A stretch of DNA of 64,000 nt. Source: Bacteroidales bacterium. GTDB lineage: Bacteria; Bacteroidota; Bacteroidia; Bacteroidales; Muribaculaceae. The first letter of the stretch is position 1. Every line of letters begins with the position of its first letter. A program made the translations under genes and the position numbers. Where the stretch lies: the NCBI GenBank assembly GCA_015061055.1, contig SUXH01000005.1, forward strand, positions 1 through 64,000, read 5' to 3'. Of this stretch, positions 8,155-15,935 are shown one piece after another. The notes under the pieces were generated by a model. That model had not been told where the DNA came from and made no database searches. It saw only the letters and a list, made by a program, of their open reading frames with translations.

Positions 8155-9464
8155 TTATGTCTTGGCTGAAAAACAATAATATAGTAAAATATCAGTATGG
8201 CGAGAAGGAGATATTCTATTCTCCGATAGGTAGGTGTTATGTTGTTGCCGATTCGGGACAATATGAACAATTCCAAGCTAACGGTAATTATAAGGAAGTA
8301 TTTGAACCCCTTTCGTCTTATGTGCCATTGAGTGAACAAAGGAAAGTAAGAGCGCCAAAGGATTATACATTACTCACTGTGTTGCCAAATAATGTGTGTA
8401 ATTTTGCTTGTTCTTATTGTTATTCGGCTCAAGGAAGAAATGGCTCTCAAATAACCGAGGACAAATTATTGCCTGCGATAGATTATTTTTTTGATTCGAA
8501 GGAGAGTGGCTATGATCGTCCCTTGACTATATCATTTATGGGTGGTGGTGAACCATTATTGTCGTGGGAATTAGTGAAAAAAGGGGCTGAATATGCTTTG
8601 CAGAAAGCACACGAACGAGGATTGCGACTTAATTTGCGGATTATCACAAATGGCTCAATCGTTGATAACGAAAAGATAGCTTTTTTAAAAGCTAATAAAG
8701 TAGAAATCAGTGTGTCGTTTGAGATTTTGCGGGAAATACAGAATATGCAACGGAAGAATTACGAGCTTGTGTTTTCAAATATAAAGACATTCTTGCAGGA
8801 AGGAATTGATGTGCAGGTAAATTCGACCATCACACCTCATAATGTAGACAAGATGAGTGAGATGATAGAGGAACTTCATTCTCAGTTCCCTGAAATCCGC
8901 AATGCAATGTTTGAGCCTGTGGTAGCACAAAATATGTTTTCCACTCCAGCTGAAATGCACACTTTCTATGAACGTTATATAGAAGAATTTGTGAACTCGC
9001 GTAAACTTGCCGATGAATATGGTATAGGATTGACTTCATTTGCATATTTGCGCACGATATTCCCATTAGAGAGAGCTTGTCCCGGGGAATTGTGTATTAC
9101 AGCCGATGGTGATTTTACCGGTTGCTATTGCGTTGCCACTGACAAAGAACCCCTATTTAAGTTGACGAAATATGGAACGGTAAAAAATGGTATAGTGTTG
9201 TTCGATGAGAAACAATATAAGTGGTTATTAGACCAGAATGTATATTCTAAATCGGAATGTACCGATTGTGAAGTGAAATGGAATTGTGGTGGTGGCTGTT
9301 TTCACCAATATCGTTCTTATAGTGAAGACTATCGAGAAGAAGTGTGTCGATTTACTCGAAAATTTGTAGAAGAGATTGTAAAATATAAAGTGGAGCGATT
9401 TATGAAGTCGCAAGTAAGCGTTCAAGCTAAGCTCCCTATACTATTAAGAGAAGAGATGAGATGA
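8151..9464 (+). CDS. Radical SAM/SPASM peptide maturase 5
   Basis: A 437-aa paralogue in which the N-terminal signature reads FYSPI (22-26). Radical SAM cysteines are 83, 87 and 90 (CNFACSYC, YSAQGR), followed by MGGGEPL. The SPASM ligands are complete (CPGELCITADG...C, CTDCEVKWNCGGGC, VCRF). A second ATG lies two codons downstream and could be the true start. It overlaps maturase 4 and the M42 peptidase gene by 4 bp each. It is the last SPASM enzyme of the series. Confidence 0.85.
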   Translation: MIMSWLKNNNIVKYQYGEKEIFYSPIGRCYVVADSGQYEQFQANGNYKEVFEPLSSYVPLSEQRKVRAPKDYTLLTVLPNNVCNFACSYCYSAQGRNGSQITEDKLLPAIDYFFDSKESGYDRPLTISFMGGGEPLLSWELVKKGAEYALQKAHERGLRLNLRIITNGSIVDNEKIAFLKANKVEISVSFEILREIQNMQRKNYELVFSNIKTFLQEGIDVQVNSTITPHNVDKMSEMIEELHSQFPEIRNAMFEPVVAQNMFSTPAEMHTFYERYIEEFVNSRKLADEYGIGLTSFAYLRTIFPLERACPGELCITADGDFTGCYCVATDKEPLFKLTKYGTVKNGIVLFDEKQYKWLLDQNVYSKSECTDCEVKWNCGGGCFHQYRSYSEDYREEVCRFTRKFVEEIVKYKVERFMKSQVSVQAKLPILLREEMR

Positions 9465-10537
9465 ATGATTGGATTTTTACAAAAGAGAAAGAGCTTTGGC
9501 TCAAAGCCTTGAGCGAAAGTTATGCTCCTTCATCGGACGAAATGCGTGTGCAACGATTGCTTGCCGAAAGGTTTGAGCAAGAAGGGATTGCTTGTTATGG
9601 TGATGCGATAGGAAATTTGTATGCTTCAAGTAAGGCATCATCAGGATTGCGTATAGGTGTAGTGGCACATAGTGATGAAATAGGGCTCCAAATAACAGAT
9701 ATAGATGAATGTGGTTTGTTGCGATTCCGAAAGATAGGAGGATTGCGTGCAACGTCTCTTATAGGTCATAAAGTGGTAGTAATGACTGATGAGGGGGAAG
9801 TGGAAGGAATTGTGGGGTGCGATCCATTACAAGACAATGGGACCGATACAGGCATTTTAGTTAAAACATCCGATTTGTGGATTGATATTGGAGTTGAATC
9901 AAAAGATGAATGTGAGTCATTAGTGAAAATAGGTGATTTTGCATTATTTAAGGCTGATTTCTCTCGATTGGGCAAGCATCGTCTTGTTGGTAAAGCGTTA
10001 GACAATCGTTTGGGTGGTTTCGTTATGTCGGAGGTCGTTTCGGCTTGTGCCAAGAAGTCTTTGAATGTGGATGTGGTGGCTGTGTCAACAGTTCAAGAAG
10101 AAATAAATATGGGAGGCATATCGGCTTGTCGAGAGCCGTTGGATGTTGCAATCGTAGTAGATGTGGATTTTGCAACCGATATACCTACTGAACATAAATC
10201 TATGGGACGATTGTCAATAGGTGAAGGCGTTGGTATTAATTATAATGCTGATTCCAATAAGGTGTTACAAGAAATCTTCTGTAAAGTATCTCTGCAAAAA
10301 GATATTCCGGTGCAAGCTACCTTGAGCCGTAATATTTCGGGGGGGACTGATGCTGTTGTGGCTCGAACGTTGGGTAATATTGCAACGCTTAATGTAAATA
10401 TACCATTAAGGTATATGCATTCTCATTGTGAAATGTGTGATGTAAGGGATATTGAAAGTGCTGTAAATTCCATAATGGGATTGATTGAATATATAAATGA
10501 TAATAATATTATAAGTTTTGTTCCGTGGAATCAATAA
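9461..10537 (+). CDS. M42-family metallo-aminopeptidase in the RiPP operon
   Basis: A 358-aa protein of the M42 (FrvX/deblocking aminopeptidase) family, of usual length. The expected two-metal ligand pattern is visible: AHSDE (His70), ALDNR (Asp181), QEE (Glu213/214), VDVD (Asp234/236) and MHSHCE (His322). It has no signal peptide, so it acts in the cytosol. Because it is translationally coupled to the maturases, it probably trims the leader or residual peptide from the modified precursor. M42 enzymes are otherwise general peptide-degrading aminopeptidases, so a housekeeping role remains possible. Confidence 0.85.
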   Translation: MNDWIFTKEKELWLKALSESYAPSSDEMRVQRLLAERFEQEGIACYGDAIGNLYASSKASSGLRIGVVAHSDEIGLQITDIDECGLLRFRKIGGLRATSLIGHKVVVMTDEGEVEGIVGCDPLQDNGTDTGILVKTSDLWIDIGVESKDECESLVKIGDFALFKADFSRLGKHRLVGKALDNRLGGFVMSEVVSACAKKSLNVDVVAVSTVQEEINMGGISACREPLDVAIVVDVDFATDIPTEHKSMGRLSIGEGVGINYNADSNKVLQEIFCKVSLQKDIPVQATLSRNISGGTDAVVARTLGNIATLNVNIPLRYMHSHCEMCDVRDIESAVNSIMGLIEYINDNNIISFVPWNQ

Positions 10538-11874
10538 TTAAAAAAGGCCTTCCAAATGTTTTGTTGGTCGTTCCAAGATATTTCTCAACAAAAGTGTGTG
10601 GGTATATAATGCCTTTAGGGATATTATATGTATCGGCAGCATTGAAAGCCTCAGGGGTGGCAAATGTTTTTACTGTAAATCTTAACCATCAAGAGGATTC
10701 TGATGAAGAAGTCCTTGGTCGAATTATCAAGGAGAATGACATTCAGATAGTGGGTAGTGGTGGAATATCCGGGCAGTTCATAGAGGTTAGTCCGTTAATG
10801 AAGTTGCTGAAAAAAATTGCACCTCAATTAACAACTATTGTTGGTGGTGGAATGATTACAGCCGATGCTATTCCTGCGATGGAGGCATTTGAAGGATGTG
10901 CCGACTATGGTGTCATAGGTGAAGGAGAAAAAACCGTTGTGGAGCTGGTGCAAGCTATATATCATAATAAGGCGAAAAATGAAATAAAAGGCATCATATA
11001 TAAAGACGGCAAAGAATGGGTTGTCACTAAACGTCGTGAAGATGAGATGGATTTGGATTCATTGCCATTGCCTGATTATGCGGGTTTTGACTATGATAAA
11101 TATCTTGCAACCAATGGCGAAGTGGAGGATGGTGTGAAATATTCTCCGGTAGCAATCATTGGAGGTCGCTCGTGCAAATATAATTGTACATTTTGTTTTC
11201 ATCCATCGGGAAGTAAATATCGCCAACGTTCGCTTGATTCAATTTTCTCGGAGATAGATTATCTGGTGAATCATTATGAAGTTAATTATATCGCACTTAG
11301 AGAAGAATTGTTTGCTTCCGACGAACAAAGGGTGCTTGATTTTTGTAAGCGTATAAAAGATTATCCGTTGGTGTGGTCGATTCAGTTGCGTGTGGATAGT
11401 GTATCGGAACTTATGGTGGAAGCATTGAAAAACAGCAATTGTCGATATGTGTTCCTTGGAATTGAAAGTGCCGATAATCGCATTCTTAAGAGTATGCGTA
11501 AAAATATCACCATAGAGCAAGTGGAATATGCTTTAGACTTGACAATAAAAGCAGGACTTGATACACGTTCGACAATAATTCTTGGAGATGAGGTTGAAAC
11601 AATGGAATCGGCTTATCGCACTATTAATTGGTGGTTGGAACATAAGAAATACTCTTCGATAGTCATAGATATGATAATTGCATTTCCCGGCTCTACGCTG
11701 TATAAAAATGCTCGTAAAAATGGCCGTATACCCGACCCAATTCGCTTCTTGCTGGAAGGTTGTCCAATAATCAATCTGTCAACTGAAATGAGTGATGCTG
11801 AGTATGATAAATTGGTGCAAGATATAAGTAGATATAACTGTATGCAATACAGTGTGCGTAATTATAAGGAGTAG
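10525..11874 (+). CDS. B12-binding-type radical SAM protein
   Basis: A 449-aa protein starting with GTG, 13 bp inside the M42 gene. The N-terminal 150 or so residues look like the Rossmann-type B12-binding domain of class B radical SAM enzymes (PLGILYVSAALK, GGGMITAD, IGEGEKTVVEL). The classical DxHxxG cobalt-ligand motif is not seen, so cobalamin may bind without a His ligand or not at all. The radical SAM motif is SCKYNCTFC (Cys217, 221, 224). Family members often methylate unactivated carbons or build rings. Here it would be the sixth radical SAM enzyme of the operon and might methylate or otherwise tailor the peptide. It has no SPASM domain. Confidence 0.8.
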   Translation: MESIIKKGLPNVLLVVPRYFSTKVCGYIMPLGILYVSAALKASGVANVFTVNLNHQEDSDEEVLGRIIKENDIQIVGSGGISGQFIEVSPLMKLLKKIAPQLTTIVGGGMITADAIPAMEAFEGCADYGVIGEGEKTVVELVQAIYHNKAKNEIKGIIYKDGKEWVVTKRREDEMDLDSLPLPDYAGFDYDKYLATNGEVEDGVKYSPVAIIGGRSCKYNCTFCFHPSGSKYRQRSLDSIFSEIDYLVNHYEVNYIALREELFASDEQRVLDFCKRIKDYPLVWSIQLRVDSVSELMVEALKNSNCRYVFLGIESADNRILKSMRKNITIEQVEYALDLTIKAGLDTRSTIILGDEVETMESAYRTINWWLEHKKYSSIVIDMIIAFPGSTLYKNARKNGRIPDPIRFLLEGCPIINLSTEMSDAEYDKLVQDISRYNCMQYSVRNYKE

Positions 11875-11883
11875 TGGGTATTT

Positions 11884-12360
11884 ATGAAAATACTTATTAT
11901 TACAACTAAGCCTAACGCAGTGTGGAATGCACTATCTAAAAAGGAAGGTTTGGATTTGTATACAGTGGATTGTTCAAGTATTGGAATACCCTCGATAGCT
12001 GAGTGTGTGAAGAATGCTGTGCGAGAATTTAAACCGGAATTGCTATTGACTTACCGATGCCCATATATTATTCCCGAAAGTGTGTATGGAACGACTTTGT
12101 ATGGAGCATATAACATACACCCTTCATTGTTGCCATTACATTCGGGGCTTAATCCTTGGAAGGGTATAATGAATGATAAGAGTAAACTAAACGGTGTAAC
12201 GATACATCGTATCGAGAGAGTTGCCGATGCAGGTGAGATTATCCTTCAAAAATCATATTCGTTGGAAGGACTTGGTTTTGATGAAGCAAGACAAGCGGCC
12301 GATGATTTAGCCGGTGAAATGGTGGTGGAGTTTATTGGAACCATAGTGAAGGATGTGTAA
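11884..12360 (+). CDS. Small formyltransferase-like protein
   Basis: A 158-aa protein with the catalytic core of the formyl_trans_N family (PurN/Fmt/ArnA type): Asn78 and His80 in YNIHPSLLP, and Asp115 in the VADAGEII segment. It is shorter than PurN (about 190-210 aa) and lacks a clear N-terminal glycine-rich nucleotide loop and the C-terminal domain of Fmt. It starts 9 bp after the B12-type radical SAM gene and is the last gene of the operon. It may transfer a formyl group from 10-formyl-tetrahydrofolate to an amine of the peptide or a substituent. Its position at the end of a RiPP operon, rather than with purine genes, argues against PurN. Confidence 0.75.
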   Translation: MKILIITTKPNAVWNALSKKEGLDLYTVDCSSIGIPSIAECVKNAVREFKPELLLTYRCPYIIPESVYGTTLYGAYNIHPSLLPLHSGLNPWKGIMNDKSKLNGVTIHRIERVADAGEIILQKSYSLEGLGFDEARQAADDLAGEMVVEFIGTIVKDV

Positions 12361-12378
12361 ATATGGGTAAGAAATAGT

Positions 12379-12409
12379 GTTGTTATTTTAGGGGGATTTG
12401 CTAAATTTG
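12379..12409 (+). promoter_or_regulatory. Candidate ruvB promoter
   Basis: GTTG (12379-12382) and TAAATTTG (12402-12409) are separated by 19 bp. The start of transcription would fall near 12413, leaving only about 5 nt before the ATG at 12418, so the ruvB message may be nearly leaderless. This promoter marks the end of the RiPP operon; no terminator is seen between the two. Confidence 0.5.
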
Positions 12410-12417
12410 CAGTGTAT

Positions 12418-13443
12418 ATGGAAGAAGATTTTGATATTAGACGTGGCAGGGCTGAAGCCGATCGTGACTTTGAACGTGCATTACGCCCGGAACACTTTAG
12501 TGATTTTAGCGGACAAGACAAGATTATTGAGAACTTGAACGTGTTTGTGCAAGCTGCGCGCAATCGTGGTGAAGCTCTTGATCATGTGCTGTTATATGGT
12601 CCTCCCGGTCTTGGAAAGACAACACTTTCGGGGATTGTTGCCAACGAACTTGGAGTAGGCTTTAAAGTAACTTCCGGACCTGTGCTCGACAAGCCCGGTG
12701 ATTTAGCCGGTATTCTTACATCTCTTGAAGAGAATGATGTATTGTTCATTGATGAGATTCATCGTCTTAGTCCGATAGTAGAAGAGTATCTGTACTCGGC
12801 TATGGAGGATTATCGTATTGATATAATGATAGATAAGGGACCCGGCGCACGTTCGGTACAACTTACGTTGTCGCCGTTCACCTTGATAGGGGCAACCACG
12901 CGTAGCGGATTGCTTACATCTCCTCTTCGTGCTCGTTTTGGGATTAATTGTCATTTGGAATATTATGACCATAGTGTGCTTGAACGTATAGTGAAGCGTT
13001 CGGCTCGTTTGTTGAATGTGCCAATCACTGATGAGGCTGCACTCGAGATTGCTTTGCGCAGTCGTGGCACACCTCGTATTGCAAATGCTCTTCTTCGTCG
13101 TGTACGAGATTTTGCACAGGTTAAAGGTAATGGTAAGATAGATACTGAGATAGCTCGTTATGCCTTGAAAGCGTTGAATATAGATAAGTATGGGCTTGAT
13201 GAGATAGACAATAAACTTCTCACAACTATTATAGATAAGTTTAAGGGAGGCCCTGTGGGCTTGTCTACTATAGCTACTGCGCTAGGCGAAGATGCCGGCA
13301 CAGTGGAAGAAGTGTATGAGCCTTTCTTGATAAAAGAAGGTTTTATAAAACGTACTCCTCGTGGTCGAGAAGTTACCGATCTTGCATATAAGCATTTGGG
13401 ACGTGATAGATATAGTGAGCAGGGAAATTTGTTTGAGGATTGA
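12418..13443 (+). CDS. ruvB: Holliday junction branch migration ATPase RuvB
   Basis: A full-length RuvB of 341 aa. It carries the Walker A motif GPPGLGKTT, Walker [10 protein letters not shown], the sensor-1 region GATTRSG, the arginine finger region PLRARFG and the C-terminal winged-helix region ([15 protein letters not shown]). It drives branch migration with RuvA during recombinational repair. An in-frame GTG two codons upstream is possible, but ATG 12418 with MEEDFDIR is the usual family start. Confidence 0.97.
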   Translation: MEEDFDIRRGRAEADRDFERALRPEHFSDFSGQDKIIENLNVFVQAARNRGEALDHVLLYGPPGLGKTTLSGIVANELGVGFKVTSGPVLDKPGDLAGILTSLEENDVLFIDEIHRLSPIVEEYLYSAMEDYRIDIMIDKGPGARSVQLTLSPFTLIGATTRSGLLTSPLRARFGINCHLEYYDHSVLERIVKRSARLLNVPITDEAALEIALRSRGTPRIANALLRRVRDFAQVKGNGKIDTEIARYALKALNIDKYGLDEIDNKLLTTIIDKFKGGPVGLSTIATALGEDAGTVEEVYEPFLIKEGFIKRTPRGREVTDLAYKHLGRDRYSEQGNLFED

Positions 13444-13467
13444 TAAAAATTTAGAGCGCACGAAAAA

Positions 13468-14952
13468 ATGGCAGGGTTGAAGTCGTTGGCTAAGGATACT
13501 GTAATCTACGGATTAAGTAGTATAGTGGGCAGATTCTTGAATTATCTGCTTGTGCCTCTTTATACGGCTAAGATGAGTGCCGTATCGGGAGGTTATGGTA
13601 TTGTTACCAATGTGTACTCCTATACAGCCTTGTTGCTTATTATTCTGGTGTATGGAATGGAAACGACTCTATTCCGATATTGCACGAAAGAAGGCGAAGA
13701 TCCCAAGCGTGTGTATTCTACCATATTGACATCGGTGGGATTTACATCGATGCTGTTTGTGGTGATAGTACTTACGTTTCTTTCTCCCATATCGGGGGCA
13801 ATGGGATATGCCGAGCATCCCGAGTATATAGGCGTAATGGCTGTGGTGGTAGCTCTTGATGCATTTCAAGCTATTCCTTTTAGTTATTTGCGCCAACAAA
13901 AGCGAGCTTTGAAATTTGCCTCACTAAAGTTATTGTTCATAGTAATCAATATAGCACTTAACTTACTTTATTTTGTTGTGTTACCATCGTTATACACAGT
14001 GTATCCCGATATTGTAGGTAAGGTGTATAGTCCCGAAGTGGGAGTAGGATATGTATTCTATTTGAATCTGATCTGTACGTCAATAGTGATGCTGTTTTTG
14101 TTGCCCGAATTGAGGGGATTCAAGTGGATTTTTGATTGGTCGTTATATAAACGAATGCTCGGTTATAGTGCACCCATATTATTACTTGGAATAGCGGGTG
14201 TGCTTAATCAAAATGCCGATAAGATAATGTTCCCATTCTTGTATGAGCAAGCTGATTGCAAGGCGCAACTCGGTATTTATGGAGCGGCAAGTAAGATAGC
14301 GATGATAATGGCGATGATATTACAGGCATTTCGTTATGCTTATGAGCCATTTGTGTTCGATAAGAGCCGAGATAAAGACAGTAAGGAAACCTATGCAGTA
14401 ACGATGAAGTATTTCGTGATATTCACACTTCTTGCCTTCCTTGTGGTGGTGGCTTACCTTGACATAATCAAGTATATCATTGCTCCCGACTATTGGGAAG
14501 GGCTGAAAGTGGTGCCTATAGTGATGGTAGCCGAGATAATGATGGGTGTTTACTTCAACTTGTCATTTTGGTACAAACTTACTGAGCAGACTATATGGGG
14601 CGCAGTATTCTCGGGTATAGGATGTGTGGTATTATTGGGTGTGAACATCTTGTTTGTTCCTCAATATGGCTATATGGCTTGTGCATGGGGTGGTGTGGCA
14701 GGCTATGGCACTGCTATGTTGCTCTCTTATTTTGTGGGTCAAAAGAAATATCCGATAGCATATCCCGTAAAGGTAATGTTGGGTTATGTGGTACTTGCTT
14801 GTGTGTTGTTTGTCGCAATGGAAGCTGTGAAAGAATTGGATATGTTATGGCAGGTGTGTGTTAATACGGTGCTACTTGTTGCATTTGCAATTGTGGTGGT
14901 GAAGGTAGAGAAAATATCGTTTGCCAAAGTGTTATCTAAGTTGAAAAGATAA
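13468..14952 (+). CDS. Polysaccharide/lipid-linked oligosaccharide flippase (Wzx/MATE-like)
   Basis: A 494-aa integral membrane protein with many hydrophobic segments, typical of the polysaccharide biosynthesis (RfbX/Wzx/MurJ-related) exporter family of about 480 aa. The N-terminal part (LAKDTVIYGLSSIVGRFLNYLLVPLYT) is characteristic. It would flip lipid-linked sugar units across the inner membrane. It follows ruvB by 24 bp and is probably co-transcribed with it. The substrate is unknown. Confidence 0.85.
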   Translation: MAGLKSLAKDTVIYGLSSIVGRFLNYLLVPLYTAKMSAVSGGYGIVTNVYSYTALLLIILVYGMETTLFRYCTKEGEDPKRVYSTILTSVGFTSMLFVVIVLTFLSPISGAMGYAEHPEYIGVMAVVVALDAFQAIPFSYLRQQKRALKFASLKLLFIVINIALNLLYFVVLPSLYTVYPDIVGKVYSPEVGVGYVFYLNLICTSIVMLFLLPELRGFKWIFDWSLYKRMLGYSAPILLLGIAGVLNQNADKIMFPFLYEQADCKAQLGIYGAASKIAMIMAMILQAFRYAYEPFVFDKSRDKDSKETYAVTMKYFVIFTLLAFLVVVAYLDIIKYIIAPDYWEGLKVVPIVMVAEIMMGVYFNLSFWYKLTEQTIWGAVFSGIGCVVLLGVNILFVPQYGYMACAWGGVAGYGTAMLLSYFVGQKKYPIAYPVKVMLGYVVLACVLFVAMEAVKELDMLWQVCVNTVLLVAFAIVVVKVEKISFAKVLSKLKR

Positions 14953-15040
14953 TCGACGGAACGGCAAAATAGAGAGATTACATAGTATCTTTATCGGCTT
15001 AACAATAAGCCCAATAATTCAATATATAGGAATCTTTTTA

Positions 15041-15083
15041 TATAAAAAAGAAGCAGAATCAAATGTTTAGATTCTGCTTCTTT
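15041..15083 (-). terminator. Terminator of the TPR protein gene, shared between convergent genes
   Basis: AAAGAAGCAGAATC (15047-15060) pairs perfectly with GATTCTGCTTCTTT (15070-15083). Read on the minus strand, the hairpin is followed by a T run (TTTTTTATATA). It may also stop transcription of the flippase gene from the other side, but the T run on that side is weak. Confidence 0.8.
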
Positions 15084-15111
15084 GAGATTAGATATTTATT
15101 TTAATAATATA

Positions 15112-15789
15112 TTACTTAGCTGCTTGAACTTTTGCGCGTTCGATATATTTGTTTACGTCAACGCGGTAGCCTGCAACGAAGTTTGGATATTTATCCTTGA
15201 TAATTTCAAGAGCTGCAAGTTCTTCGGCATACTTCTTTTGTTCGCGAAGTACAGTAGCTTTCTTCAAAATGAAGAGAGGAGTGTAATATTCGTTGTCGCC
15301 TGCAAGCTTGATAGCTTTGTCGAAGTAGTTGACAGCTTCATCATACTTTTGCAAGTTAACATAGCAGTCACCGATAAGAGATTGAGACGCTGGACCTACA
15401 AGAGCACCTTCGCCGTCAAATTTCTTGATATAGTTGATAGCTTCTTCGTATTTTCCTTGTTGGAAAAGAATGATTCCTGCGTTAAGACCTGCACGATTAG
15501 CTGCAACATTGCTATAGTTATCAGCAACAGCCATATATTCGTTTAGGGCGATTGAATCCTGACCTAAAGAAAGGTTAGCATCGGCCTTAGCGATTTCTTC
15601 CTTAGCATTTTCGAAGTTAGGTTCTTGGATTAGGTAAACATAACCAAGGATAATCACAGCGATAGCTACGATTGCTCCTACTACCCAAACAATCATTTTT
15701 TTGTTTTCTTCTACTTTCTTTTCGATTCCCGATAGAGATTCGTTCAATTCATCGATTGATGTACGAGTTTCGTTTTCTTTCTTAGCCAT
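15112..15789 (-). CDS. Membrane-anchored TPR protein (YfgM-like)
   Basis: A 225-aa protein. A charged N-terminal coiled-coil-like segment (residues 1-31) precedes one transmembrane helix (about 33-54, MIVWVVGAIVAIAVIILGYVY), and the rest is made of tetratricopeptide-like helical repeats (for example GIILFQQGKYEEAINYIKKF and YVNLQKYDEAVNYFDKAI). Such YfgM-type proteins act as inner-membrane adaptors or chaperones facing the periplasm; the partner here is unknown. A TAATTTTG box at 15836-15843 on the minus strand may be its promoter. Confidence 0.8.
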   Translation of the reverse strand: MAKKENETRTSIDELNESLSGIEKKVEENKKMIVWVVGAIVAIAVIILGYVYLIQEPNFENAKEEIAKADANLSLGQDSIALNEYMAVADNYSNVAANRAGLNAGIILFQQGKYEEAINYIKKFDGEGALVGPASQSLIGDCYVNLQKYDEAVNYFDKAIKLAGDNEYYTPLFILKKATVLREQKKYAEELAALEIIKDKYPNFVAGYRVDVNKYIERAKVQAAK

Positions 15790-15935
15790 ATTGTTTATAA
15801 ATTCTTTATTATTCGGTAATTTACAAAAATCTTTGCAAAATTAATAGATTACTTGTGAATAAAAAAGCAAATACCCGATTTTTTTCTCATTATCACTGTT
15901 TTCTATGTGAAGAAGTGGGGTATTGAGGTGTAATT

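Noticed and set aside
1074-9464. Repetition of similar DNA among maturases as a CRISPR or mobile repeat
   Set aside because: The similarity is confined to protein motifs of paralogous genes, with no regular spacer structure.
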